From the NCBI GenBank assembly GCA_036346355.1, contig CM070576.1, positions 54,607,712-54,671,711 on the forward strand: 64,000 bases of DNA, given 5' to 3'. Source of the DNA: Rhipidocladum racemiflorum. Its lineage: Eukaryota > Streptophyta > Magnoliopsida > Poales > Poaceae. Shown here in pieces: positions 10,860 through 21,969 of this stretch. Positions within the stretch are counted from its first letter, which is position 1. Every line of letters begins with the position of its first letter. Made by a program: the position numbers and the translations under genes. Below the pieces are notes generated by a model. The model had not been told where the DNA came from. It saw only the letters and a list, made by a program, of their open reading frames with translations, and did not search any database.

Positions 10860-13322
10860 TGTAACGGCCAAGTTTTTATAAAAGTAAGCGCAACAGGGTC
10901 CAATTAGATTACAACCAAAACACCGTACAAACAGGCCTGAGCAAAAGACTGAGACCTTAAAACCAAACCAATTCACCACCTACGAACTCCTGGTAAATTC
11001 CAGCTTCTTGGATCTTTGAAAGATTTAGGTTAAGCAAGGGTGAGTACACAACTGTACTCAACAAGTCGCATGAGAAACACTGAATACTACATGCAAGAGA
11101 TTATCAAAGATAGGCACAAGGTATAAATATGTGGATGCAGTTTTATTAGCATGTTCATTTTACATTTGAAACATAAACCATAAATAGTAGTAACTGGAGG
11201 GGGGTTCACAAAGTTATCACAATTAAACCACAATTCTCAAAATTCTCCAAAACTACTTGAGCTAGGTTACAGGAGTCACCCCAATTCAAATTTAGCTTCA
11301 TTAGCCGGAAGCACGGCGTATTCGAATATCATTGATTAGACTCTGCAGAGTTGCTCAGCTTTACCCACACGATATCTACGGCCGTTAATGCCACCGGATT
11401 ACATGCAACTTAAATGCATGCGGCTAGATCGAGACCATCACAGCCTTTTGATTGAACATTCCCATAGTAACTTCAACCCGATAGTTCCTTGGACCCACTG
11501 TTCTTGAAACCTCACTGGCCAACGCAGGAGCCACGCTCTAATACTGAGTGGGTACATACCGTTGTGAGAACCAGCGAATGACGCCTCAACGTCCATTCCT
11601 GTTCCACCAACCCATCAATCATTCCCCTGCCGGGAATGATGCTCCCCATTCTCCTTCCGAGAATAGTACCACCATGTAAGTATTTCCAGGGGACAAACAA
11701 TGTACTAAGCTATGTCGAAAACGGTTCAGTTGAACTGACCGGTCCAACCTGTGGTTGAGCGGGAAATTAAGTTATTTACTTTGCTCAAGGGGGTTTTACC
11801 TTATATTGCCAAAGACCAAGCCATACAACCATCCACAAACCAACATGGTACCTGCTCGTAACGGCCACCGGACCACACATGGCTTACGTTATCGGTCAGG
11901 GATCGAACTCACATCCACTTCGTGGTTACTCCAATACTGTCCCCCTGACCGTAGCACAATTCTAAATACTTCGAGCCAACTGCTCGCCATAACTTCATTT
12001 CTCTTTTAAAGATTTTGAGTGAAGCTAATAAGAACACTAACTAATTGATTAACTAGGGTTATTCAAGGTTTAATAAGGTTCAACAATGTCATGGAGGCTA
12101 ATCGCGAAAGTGGGTATAGCTAAGTTGCATGTCATTCTAAACTAGCAATTTTTCAGTATTTTAACATACAATTAAATTAATGGGATAGAAATTACATACT
12201 ACAATATTATAAAACAACTGGGTTCAATATGATCAAGGACGTGCGGCTTGCCTTGCTGGTGTGAGGGGTCGTCTAGGTTGAAGCAGCTGTAGTCGTACTC
12301 GGCTCTTGTCTGGTCCGGCTCCGGTTCCTGGAACTGCTCGGGCTCCGAGCACTGCGTGAACGTTGGATCTAGCGCAAACGAACGAAAAACGAAACGACGA
12401 ACACAAACAAAAACGAAAACAGCAGGAGAAGGTTGAAGGACAATTTGAGCATTTCAGGAATTTTGGGGAACTTCAAATGGCAGAGCGGAGGTTGTGTTTT
12501 GGACTCGGTGACTCGAAACAGTCAGAATGGTGTATTTTGGGATTTTTTTTGGAATTTTTGGATCTTTTCTGGGTTAATTTCAAAAATTTTGAATTATTTA
12601 ATTCTGAAAAAGAAAAAGAAAAGAAAAGCAAATGGGCCGCACAGCGCTTTAGCCGAATGGGCCAAGGGAAGGCCAGGCGACGTGTCTTGCAGAAAGAAAA
12701 AGGAGGTGTCCGGTCGTGGGTTCGGGCGAGCGAGGGCTTGGGTGGGGGGCATGGCGGCGGCTGACGGCGACGCAGCGACGCCAGCGCGCGGGCGAGTGGC
12801 AGGCGGGAGAGGGCAAGGGCGCCCGGTGGGGGAGGAAGATGCGGGGCGGGGGGAGAAACGGTGGAGGTGGGGAAAGGGGGCTAGTGTTAGGGTTTTCTCG
12901 GTGGGGGCAGGAATGGCGGTGGTGGCAGGCGAGGCCGGAAGGGAAAGTGAAGAGGGTGGCGGTGGGGGTTCTCACTGGTAGAGAGAGGGAAGGGGGCGAG
13001 GAGAAGAGGGCTCAGGGGGATTTATAGTGGCGTGGAATGGAGAGAGGGAATGGAAGCGCTGGCGAGGGCATGGGCGAGCGGGGGAACAGGTGAGCGGCCG
13101 GCATGGGCGAGGTCGTGGCCGGCGCAGGAGATGGGCACGGTGTGCGACGGGATGGCGACAGGACGCGGCGACCGGGCCGAGCGCGGAGGACCGGTCGGGA
13201 GGGGGAGCAACTGGCGGACCAAGGCAAGAAGAAGGTAAACTCAAATCCAAAACAAATCCAAAAATCCGATCTTGATTTCAATTTATTTTTTGAATTTCCT
13301 TTTGAAGTTTTTTTAGGGTCAT
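10860..13322 (-). mobile_element. Probable solo LTR or LTR-derived block
   Basis: Read on the minus strand, the block starts TGACCCTAAAAAAAC at 13322 and ends GGCCGTTACA at 10860. Both ends resemble long grass Gypsy LTRs. The minus strand near 12250-12340 also carries a short acidic coding-like stretch and a 'CAGCAAGGCAAGC' motif that recur in such LTRs. It contains an extremely G-rich tract (12700-13200). The flanking 5-mers do not match, so this may be truncated or misbounded. The long GC-rich open frames on both strands are most likely compositional. Confidence 0.4.
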
Positions 13323-13550
13323 TTCACTCAACTTCAAGAAAGACAAACCACCCGTCAAACCGCACTATTTTTTTCGCATGATGCCATCGTTCGATGGTGA
13401 TCTCTGCCTTGGACGTATGCTCCCATGCAGACAGTTGAGACAAATCCTGAAAGATGCATGAGGTCCGTGCTTCAACTTTAAACCTAGATAGGGGTCTTGA
13501 GGGAAAGAAGAGAACCTGGATAGAAGCGAAGAAGCTTGTTTAGTTCACGG

Positions 13551-13914
13551 CAGGGTTCACAATTTCTGTGATTTCTGTGCGAAAATTGTGATTTTCGGAT
13601 ATATCGGTGGGGTATGACATCTAAAATCGGCCGATAAACCGGTTAAATTCAAAAAAAATATGCGGCGTAAATATCGCGATAATTGGTGAAAATCGATGAA
13701 AACCGGGAGAAAATCGCTCCAAAATCGGTTTTTCGATAAACATTCAATTGGCTCGTCAAAATATCGCGATAATCGTTGAAAATCGAGAGAAAATCGTGAT
13801 TTTTTTGAATTTTTTTCCATAAGTTTGGATTTCGAAACCATGTAATTTTCTGGCGATTTTCACCGGTACCGGGAGGAGTTCGATTATCTGTTGTCAAAAG
13901 AAAAGGTTAACCTG
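13551..13914. mobile_element. hAT-type MITE with AAAATCG-rich interior
   Basis: A perfect 8-bp target duplication GTTCACGG flanks the element (13543-13550 and 13915-13922). The ends are CAGGGTTCAC and, reverse-complemented, CAGGTTAACC, in keeping with hAT termini. The interior is made of degenerate AAAATCG, TATCG and CGATAA motifs in both orientations and has no coding capacity. Related motif blocks occur at 28925-29110 and 30400-30482. Confidence 0.85.
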
Positions 13915-13922
13915 GTTCACGG

Positions 13923-14822
13923 TATAGCGCGCACGCTCTCTCTCTCTCTCTCAAAGGGAAATTCGTACAAGAGTTTGTTCTGAACTCTGGTTAGGGAACA
14001 AAGTAGGGTTCTATGTTTCTCGAGAGATTAGTCTGGGTTACGGTGTAAATTCTTACGTAGGGGCCTGTATAAGTTGCAGGCGGTGGAGCGTGGGGTGCAC
14101 ACAACAAGAAGGATCTGAAGCTAATTCAGAACCTAAACCACAGCTGATCCAAACGAAACAAACGCCCCCCAAAGTCACGCCAAAGTACGTACATGGGATC
14201 GATAGTGCCCAATTTCTCATCTAATCCATTTCTTCTTATGAAAGGAAAAAAATTTTGACATACGGCGATGGATGATTTCGCACATATTTTTCACCGACTG
14301 TGCCTGCCAGTCCCATCTCCTGTTGCTGCTGTCAAGATTAAAGACCTAAGTACTACTATCAGCTGGGCTATATATATATTTTTTAATCTTCTGGCAATGA
14401 GACGCGCTACGCATTGCACACGACGGGCAAGCAAGGCAAACGCGTCTCATTGGGCGGCCAGAAATTCCATGTAGAAATAGTAAGGAAGGTAGGTCGCGAC
14501 CTCCATAGATGGGCAACTCACCTGGGCACGGCGCGGCGACGACCGGTAAATAGTCCTGGTTGCTTTCGCGACGTAGTGCGTGGTGGTGGCACTAGGCAGC
14601 TCACCGGATGTGCCTGTGCATTGCTTTCATTTGAAGGGTCACCACTCACATGGAGATCCATCCGTGTGTTTGGACGCTTTGCTAGCCCGTCGAATCGATA
14701 CGCTTGGCGGTAGGGTTCACTGAATCACGTCACTAGATAGGTGATGCTCTAACCAGAAGCTCAGGTTAGGGATCTCAAGCTAAGACTATAAAAAAATCTC
14801 CACGAAGCCCGTGTTTGATTAA
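13923..14822. other. Intergenic, no recognised feature
   Basis: A short (CT)n microsatellite lies near 13936-13953. The remaining sequence shows no gene-like structure; the short open frames at 14268-14713 lack any recognisable domain. Confidence 0.5.
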
Positions 14823-15048
14823 GGTCCAGTTTGTTTAGGCTTAGCATTTTTAGTTTATAGCTTAAAGTCGGTTGTTGGACTTAAACAGCTTAAAAGCAAT
14901 CGTTTTTTACGCGTGGTAGAGGTGGATAATTTTAACCCAACTTCAGTGGTATTAGTCTAAAACCAACCCCCAATAAGCCCAAAAAAAGTCACTCGTTTGT
15001 TTAGATTTTAGCTTTTAAGATGGTGAAAAGGTCCAAACAAACATGTCC
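14823..15048. mobile_element. Tourist-like MITE
   Basis: The ends are GGTCCAGTTTGTTTAGG and, reverse-complemented, GGACATGTTTGTTTGGACC, flanked by TAA at 14820-14822 and 15049-15051. It is 226 bp long and non-coding. Confidence 0.75.
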
Positions 15049-15051
15049 TAA

Positions 15052-16136
15052 ACGCGTTTGCCGGTGTGAGCAGAAGAGATCATCATTGCACCGCCAACAA
15101 TGCACTAACATAAATCTCTCCCTTATTTAAGCTCGCTGAGAATGCTACCCTCAAGTTACAGCCGTTCTATTTGCTCTTTTGCAAAAATACCTTTGTGGTT
15201 CCGCAAATCCACAGCTGAGTTCGAAGTGAGCGCTTTTGTAAATTAATCCCGCAGTACTGGAAAAATGTGTCCGGACCCGGCCAGACCCCTTTTGCAAAAA
15301 AGCCCTGTGTTTCTCGAAAATTGTGTCTCCGATTTTGAAAAAAAAACTCTTCGATACAAGAAAAAACAGTTTTCCTTATATTTTCTTATGTGACGAGGTC
15401 CTACGTGCTTCTACAGGGAGACCATGGGAATTTACAAACAGGTCCAGTGCTCTTTAGTAATTTTACACGCAGGTCCTCATAAACTCAAAAAATTTCGAAT
15501 AGATCATGCACGATTTTACCCGAAGACCCTAGAGTTATGAAATTTCGGTATATCCTGTCCATCCAGCGCGATGTAGCGCGTAAACCCTTCCGGTTCAACT
15601 TACACCTGCCAGGATCGCGGGTTTTTCCCGGTTCTCATAGAAAATGGACTATTTCTGACAGAATCTCTTAGGAGTTGTTGCATTCTAGACCGGTCCTTAA
15701 TCTCGTGGTGCAAAATCTGCACAGGCAGTGGCATTGCAAGCTGAATGCGAATCGCGTGGCGACTGGCGCGAGAGAGAGGGAGGGGGGGAGAGATTTTTTT
15801 ACGGAGCTTACGTTACTCACCCGGCAGCCGGCACGGGTCACCCAATCAGCACTCACTCGTAGAAACACCCCGGTCAGTCGCTCCCCACGTCCGCTTCAGT
15901 GCTTCACTCCTCTACCCATCCATTCTACACTTCTACCCCACCCCCGCGCGCCACACAGCGCAGTCCAACCCAACCCAACCCAAGCCCGCTGAAGCGAGAC
16001 GCGCGCGCACACATACGCTGCGCGGCTGCGCCCAGTACTAGTACTGCCCATCCACTCCACGCCTCCACCCCGCAGTCTCCCACCTGGTCAAACCACTCCC
16101 CCACCACCACCACCTCCAGTCCTCCACCGATCCACC
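15052..16136 (+). promoter_or_regulatory. Upstream region of the receptor pseudokinase gene
   Basis: The distal part (15170-15660) is low-complexity sequence with repeated GCAAAAA and 'ccctg' phrases, resembling in style the pyrimidine-rich repeat at 22.2-22.9 kb. The proximal 300 bp are C-rich, with a CCCAA repeat near 15962-15983, and probably hold the core promoter and 5' UTR. No TATA box can be assigned with confidence. Confidence 0.3.
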
Positions 16137-18005
16137 ATGCCTCCCTTGCTGCCGCTCGCCCTCCTCGTCCTCCTAACCCTAGCCCCGCCCGCAGCGCCGC
16201 AGCAAACGGCGTCCCGGGAGGACGACACGCGGTGCCTCAGCGGCGTCAAGGACGGCCTCCGCGACCCGGAAGGGCGGCTCGCGTCGTGGAGCTTCGGCAA
16301 CAGGTCGGCCGGCGCCGTCTGCGAATTAACCGGCGTCTCGTGCTGGAACCAGCAGGAGTCGCGCGTCCTCGCGCTCTCCCTTTCCGGGTTCGGCCTCCAG
16401 GGCGCCATCCCCTCCGCGCTCCAGTACTGCCTCGCCGCCACCACGCTCGACCTCTCGAACAACGCGCTCGACGGGCAAATCCCGCCCACGCTCTGCGACT
16501 GGCTCCCCTTCCTCGTCTCCCTCGACCTCTCCGGCAACCACCTCTCCGGCCCGCTCCCCGTCGAGCTCGCCAACTGCCGCTTCCTCAACTCGCTCAAGCT
16601 CAACGACAACTCCCTCTCCGGCCAGATCCCCGCGTCCCTCCAGCGTCTGGACCGGCTCAAGTCGCTCGACCTCTCCGGGAACCGGCTCGACGGCCAGATC
16701 CCGCCACAGCTCGGTGCGACCTTCCCCAGTGAGTCCTTCTCCGAGAACTCCGGTCTGTGTGGCCGCCCCGTGTCCTCGCGCTGCGGCCGAGGGCTTGGGA
16801 GCGCCGGCCTCGGCATCGTTATCGCTGCGGGGGTCTTCGGCGCCGCCGCGTCGCTGCTCCTCGCCTTCTTCTTCTGGCGATGCACCGGGAAGAGCAAGGG
16901 CGGGCGCCGCCGCCACCGCCGCGGAGGAAGCGAGCCGGGCGGTGCTGCCGGGGAGGACGTGAGCTGGTGGGCGGAGCGGCTGCGGGCGGCGCACAACCGG
17001 CTTGCGCCCGTCTCATTGTTCCAGAAGCCGATCGTGAAGGTCAAGCTCGCCGACCTGATGGCGGCCACGCAGGATTTCAGCACAAGCCACATCGTAGTGG
17101 CTGGGAGCTCGCGGGCGGGGACCGCGTACCGGGCCGTGCTGCGTGACGGGTCCGCCCTGACGGTGAAGCGGCTGCACTCGTGCCCGCTCTCGGAGAAGGC
17201 GTTCAGGGCGGAGATGGGGCGGGTCGGGCAGCTGCGGCACCCCAACATTGTGCCGCTGCTGGGGTTCTGTGTTGTTGAGGATGAGCGGCTGCTGGTGTAC
17301 AAGCATATGGACAGTGGTGCTCTTTCCTCGGTGATGAAGGAGCCAGGGTGGGCACATCTGGATTGGGCGACACGGCTTCGGATCGCCGCCGGGGCAGCGC
17401 GGGGGATCGCGTGGCTGCACCACGGGTTCCAGGTACCTCAGATTCACCGGAACCTGAGCTCAAGCGCAGTGCTTCTCGATGAGGATTACGACGCTCGGAT
17501 TACGGATGTTGGGCTCACGAGGCTGGTCCGGATGGCGCCAGGCGAGGGCAGCGACACAAGCCCCTTCCTGAATGGAGACCTGGGGGAGTTTGGGTATGTT
17601 GCCCCAGAGTACGCTAGCAACCCGGTCCCCACCATGAAGGGTGATGCGTATGCATTTGGGGTGATACTGTTCGAGCTCGTGAGCGGGCAGGAGGCTGGCA
17701 CCGTGACAAGCGATGCGGCAGGTGAAGGGTTCAAGGGGACATTGGTGGATTGGGTAAATCAGCTCAAGAGCTCCGGCCAGATCGCTGATGCTGTCGACAA
17801 GTCACTGCGCGTGAAGGGCCATGATGCGGAGGTCGACGAGTTCCTCAAGATAGCCTTCCAATGCATCGTGGCTCGTCCAAGGGACAGGCTCTCCATGTTC
17901 CGGGTCTATCACTCTCTCAAGAGCATTGGAGAAGGCCGTGATGTCTCGGAGCAGTTCGATGAATTCCCGCTGGCCTATAACAAGGATGACTCGGACACCG
18001 TGTAG
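16137..18005 (+). CDS. BIR-type LRR receptor-like pseudokinase
   Basis: This single-exon gene encodes 622 residues. Residues 1-21 are a signal peptide, 29-70 an LRRNT-type cap with paired cysteines, and about 76-190 hold five LRRs of the LDLSxNxLxGxIP form. Residues 224-247 form a membrane span followed by a basic stop-transfer stretch, and about 305-600 a kinase-like domain. Architecture and sequence match Arabidopsis BIR2/BIR3 (At3g28450/At1g27190), plasma-membrane proteins that bind BAK1/SERK co-receptors and restrain immune or brassinosteroid receptor complexes; that role is from established knowledge of the family. The kinase is predicted inactive. The glycine loop is replaced by AGSSRAGTAY (322-331), HRD reads HRN (437-439), and DFG reads DVG (457-459), although the VAIK-type lysine is kept at K344. 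Activation-segment features such as APEY are retained. The start is the only methionine before the signal peptide. Very high GC3 is typical of intronless grass genes. Confidence 0.95.
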   Translation: MPPLLPLALLVLLTLAPPAAPQQTASREDDTRCLSGVKDGLRDPEGRLASWSFGNRSAGAVCELTGVSCWNQQESRVLALSLSGFGLQGAIPSALQYCLAATTLDLSNNALDGQIPPTLCDWLPFLVSLDLSGNHLSGPLPVELANCRFLNSLKLNDNSLSGQIPASLQRLDRLKSLDLSGNRLDGQIPPQLGATFPSESFSENSGLCGRPVSSRCGRGLGSAGLGIVIAAGVFGAAASLLLAFFFWRCTGKSKGGRRRHRRGGSEPGGAAGEDVSWWAERLRAAHNRLAPVSLFQKPIVKVKLADLMAATQDFSTSHIVVAGSSRAGTAYRAVLRDGSALTVKRLHSCPLSEKAFRAEMGRVGQLRHPNIVPLLGFCVVEDERLLVYKHMDSGALSSVMKEPGWAHLDWATRLRIAAGAARGIAWLHHGFQVPQIHRNLSSSAVLLDEDYDARITDVGLTRLVRMAPGEGSDTSPFLNGDLGEFGYVAPEYASNPVPTMKGDAYAFGVILFELVSGQEAGTVTSDAAGEGFKGTLVDWVNQLKSSGQIADAVDKSLRVKGHDAEVDEFLKIAFQCIVARPRDRLSMFRVYHSLKSIGEGRDVSEQFDEFPLAYNKDDSDTV

Positions 18006-19299
18006 CTGATGGCCATCGCACGCGTCGGATTGTGAACCGCTTGGTCAGGCCCGATGATGCTTCATGTGTAGCCCTGCTGCTTGAACTGATCAGGGGCATG
18101 CCGAGCCAACCGTATATGGTCCGTATCGACACCATAACTATCACTGGATGCTCCGTTCGAGCCTTGCGTCGTCCCATGTTGAGATAAGCATGTAAGCTGT
18201 AAGATTGGTCTGTATTGTCCTTTTAAATTATTGCTAGCGCTTGTGGTATCTCTGTGGAACTGTAATTCTTGTTTTTGTCTAAATCCTGATGTCGCCTTCC
18301 TTCTCGGAACAACCAGCATGCTCTCCAGCCTCAAAAAAAAAAAAAACGTCAGATTGGCGTTCAAAAATTTTGATTTTTGACCAATTTATCTTTATTTTAC
18401 AGGAATGTTTCACCTTGTCTGTTAATGCCTACTCCTACATGGTCGTTTTCCACCCGTACTTCTCTCTAGTAACATGTTCTCTCACTTGTCATCTTTTCTT
18501 TGTGAATTTGCCCGATGATATTCCATACGTCGTTCTCATACAGTCGAGTGTACTGTTTGGAACCCACTTTTCTTGGAATGATTGATGATTTCCTCTCATT
18601 TATTTGTGTTATTTATTATTTATCTTGTGATATCTTACTGATATATAGGTTTTAGGATCACATGTCAGTAATCCAAATTGGACAAATCATCAATTGCACC
18701 GATTAAAACGGGACAAACGATCAATTCTTTCACTTTGCAATCCATGTTAATAACTGGATACCGATAATATAGAATTTTCCAAATTCGCTGCTAAAATCTT
18801 CGACATACATTTCCAAGCTATGTACCGTGTGTTATACTAATACTTGTGAACCTTTGACGTATATTCGTGGTCTCCCTTCTATATTCTAAAGCTTAATTGG
18901 AAGCACTAGCAGAGGGGAAATGACACCATCAACCTCACTTACAGTTTTTATCCTTTTTCTTCTAATTGAGTGGTATTTTCGCTCTTCAGTCTTATCTAAT
19001 TGTCTTACTTGCTGTATCGTATGCTTTCTTTGATATGAAAGTCAGCTCTCTGTGACAAGTAACAATAATCAATTCCGGTGCACATGCCAATTTACATAAC
19101 TGTCACCATCACATCACAATCCTGAATTTGACCTTTCCTAGAGATAGCAGGGTTGTTTGGTCCTTGACTAGCACACTGTTACTCGGATGGTTAAAAAAAA
19201 GTTAAAACTAAGAAAATGAAGTGTGAAGTGAATGTACAATATGTTCGCTCAGAATTACCTAGGCGGAGAGACGAAGAAACGTGTTATGCCTCTTGCAAA
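18006..19299. other. 3' UTR of the pseudokinase and intergenic DNA
   Basis: The first 300 bp or so after the stop codon are probably 3' UTR; an A-run at 18333-18346 is genomic. The rest to 19299 is AT-rich and has no recognised feature. Confidence 0.4.
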
Positions 19300-19791
19300 T
19301 AAAGGTTACAAATTTCGTTTTCGGATCACATTTCGGAGGCAGCTGAAATCCGAAATTTCGGTGAGATTTCGTAATTTTGGCCAAAATCTAGCCAAAATAG
19401 AAAAAACAAATTTCAAATCCGGTATTTTGGCGGCGGGCACAACCGAAATTTCGGCCCTATTCAACCCCTGCGAAATTGTAGCCAATATGACTAAAATTTG
19501 TATATGTATATTTTTTTGTAAAATATTCATATGTATTCCTCAGAAATGATGTTACAATTTATCACAAAAAATTCGGTGCTAAATCCGGTCCTACAAACAT
19601 AAAAACAGGTCGAAGTTGTGGTCATCTCGGTCAAGAAACCTAAAATCTCACCGAAATAAACCAAAAAGAAAATCCCAAAATCACGATAGCAAATTCAAAT
19701 TTTTCAACATTTCTTATCTTGCCAGAATTTGAAATCTCGGTCCCAGTCGAAAGCCGGAATTTTCAAAATCTCTGCTAGATTTTGTGCCCTG
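19300..19791. mobile_element. hAT-like element with TTTCGG-rich interior
   Basis: The ends TAAAGGTTACAAATTTC and, reverse-complemented, CAGGGCACAAAATC are flanked by an imperfect 8-bp duplication, CTTGCAAA at 19292-19299 and CTTGCAAC at 19792-19799. The interior consists of AAATTTCGG, CGGTGAGATTTCG and similar motifs in both orientations. It has no coding capacity. A relative lies at 57780-58314. Confidence 0.65.
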
Positions 19792-19799
19792 CTTGCAAC

Positions 19800-20342
19800 T
19801 TTGTTCGAATCATGTGCTTAGCTGGTGGCTGCAGTTATTGTACCAGAACACTAGTAGTTGCCTCGTCCAGATATGCATGAGCATGTTGCACATAGAAAGG
19901 ACTGGGAGTTACAAGACAAAAGACACGGCTACACCGACTCTTTTCGGCCAAAGTTTTTATCTTAGCTAAGATGTTTTCGTGTAATTTCTCACGAGCCGAT
20001 CTGATTTACTCATCCTCAGCCAGTGACCAAGGCCCCTCCCATCTCTCTGGATTGGCGGCAGTAACCACGGTTACGGGTGTTTGGTGTGCTGTCCTATGGT
20101 TTCTTCTATCTATGGCCTGAAAATGTTGGGTGGGCAGCTCAGCAGCTGGCATCTGCAGACCAGGCTGCAATGATGATCATGCATTGTCCGATAGACCGGC
20201 GTTGGACCTCTCTAGTCTCTACATATGATCGGGACCTACACGATTCAAGAACCGGAGGATAATGAAGAATCATCGTCTGATGGAGTTCTTCTGTTGGCTC
20301 AGTGAGTTGCTAGAACGCTGGAAGCCTGGAATGCTACACTTG
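19800..20342. other. Intergenic, no recognised feature
   Basis: No gene-like or repeat structure recognised. Confidence 0.5.
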
Positions 20343-20350
20343 GATGCAGT

Positions 20351-21071
20351 TAGAGATGGCAATGGGTCTATACTTGGTGGATATCATTACCTCGTACCCA
20401 TACTTATATTAGTAAAATTCACCAGCTACAATACCTATATCCGCACGCGGATACAAAATTTAGCCGTACCCGTACCCGTGCGGCGGTGCGGGTAATGGGG
20501 ACCCGGCGGGTAACCCACACCCGCGTTTCTTGTAACTACGAGTAAAACATGATACAAACCCATTTAAAGTACTTTGTTTTAGCTTCCTTTTATTTTTTAC
20601 ATCTTGTCAACAAATTGTGAACTTTTTCTATTATCACCCATACCAAAAGGCAGTGAATGCTTTAGATATGTTGTTTTGCCCTACCTGAAAAGATATATAA
20701 TAGTATCGAAAAAGATTCACGAAGCTTGCCAAGTATCACTGGGCTGCAAAATGGAACCAAATTCTTTAGTTCATCCGGTGGCGCGATTGAACTTACTCCT
20801 ATGTAGAAAATAGATGCACTGAGCAACTCATTAAAGTTCTTGAGCTTCTCTTGAACTTTGTTCTTCCCAACCAATTCCACATGTACACACTTCTAACTCG
20901 TACTCGTAGGTGCACGGGTACGGATAATAGTAGAATGGACCCGTACCCGCTGTACCCACTGGATAGTAATTTTTTCCTCATTAATAGACCCACGGGTATA
21001 AAAAATTATTTATATCCGGTCTCTAATAGAGTAAATACCTATTGGATTTTGGGTCCCCGTTGCCATCTCTA
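20351..21071. mobile_element. hAT-type element with TACCCG-rich ends
   Basis: The terminal inverted repeat is TAGAGATGGCAA(T/C)GGG at both ends. The flanking 8-bp duplication is GATGCAGT at 20343-20350 and GATGCAGG at 21072-21079 (7 of 8). Subterminal regions carry repeated 'acccgtacccg' motifs in opposite orientation at the two sides. The 721-bp interior is AT-rich and does not encode a transposase. Confidence 0.8.
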
Positions 21072-21079
21072 GATGCAGG

Positions 21080-21565
21080 ATTGTGCTGATATTTTCGGAG
21101 CTATGATCGTCGCTAGTGTTTCCAGTTTATACTCCAGGAAGCTAATCGATCAACCTGGACTTCCTTCCCAAAAAAAATGTCATGCAGCTGTTTAACAGCT
21201 CGAAGTTTACCATCTTCTGGCAGTTTTGCTCTGCTCGAATACGATGGGGTGTGTTTTTCCACGGAGGGTTTAGCCGTTTTCTCCCATGGTTGTTCCGATC
21301 GCAATCAGTATTTGCTGTATCCCCTTGACAAGATGAGTTGATCCTGGAAGTTTTGCTCTCTGCTCGAGACTTTTCCATGGATTGTCGGAGACCCGGTCCT
21401 TCTGCCTGCAGGATGCAGCCTGCACCAGGACTGCCCTGGTATCTCAACCACACAGTATACTCCATGTAACAAAGTCCGAAGATCTCGATAGCTCTCGGCG
21501 AGCCACATTGCCTCATGCGTTCGGACCGTTCTATCATAGCTTCGAACGGCTCATATTAACTCTCC
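21080..21565. other. Intergenic, no recognised feature
   Basis: Short open frames occur on both strands without recognisable motifs. Confidence 0.5.
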
Positions 21566-21568
21566 TAA

Positions 21569-21856
21569 GAGCATCTTCAAGAGAGGGCTCTAAAAATGAG
21601 CCTTAAATTTTAATTTAGGACCCCAACTAATTAGATTTAGGGCTCCAATGAAATATTCACTCCAGCAATTAGGCCCTATAACTCAATGAAGATAGGGCTC
21701 AATCACAGAGTTGCTAAATATAGCTACTCTCTCATGGGCTCTAAAACAATTTGATAAATTTTAACAATTTAGGGTCCTTGCTGGAGTTTATCTTTTCCCA
21801 TAAAAACCCTATAATTCAAGTTAGGGCCATATTTAAGGCCCCTCTTGGAGATGCTC
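21569..21856. mobile_element. PIF/Harbinger-type MITE
   Basis: The ends are GAGCATCTTCAAGAGAGG and, reverse-complemented, GAGCATCTCCAAGAGGGG, flanked by TAA at 21566-21568 and 21857-21859. It is 288 bp long. Its termini are close to those of the MITE in kelch intron 4, so both probably used related transposases. Confidence 0.8.
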
Positions 21857-21969
21857 TAAAAGAACGGCTTAAAAGAAATTCCTTCTCCCCTCTCTCTCTC
21901 TGCCCACGACGCCCACGGTGAGAGCGTTCGCTCGCACGCCGCGACGCGGATTCGAGCCCGGGCTCCACT

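Noticed and set aside
12433..13381. Several GC-rich open frames on both strands (up to 182 residues)
   Set aside because: All lie in one G-rich tract of a probable LTR, overlap each other in all frames, and show no domain.
15899..17302. Long open frames overlapping the receptor pseudokinase in other frames and on the minus strand (277 and 404 residues)
   Set aside because: They overlap an intact, domain-supported gene of very high GC3, which keeps other frames open. Their sequences are Arg/Pro/Ala-rich with no domain.
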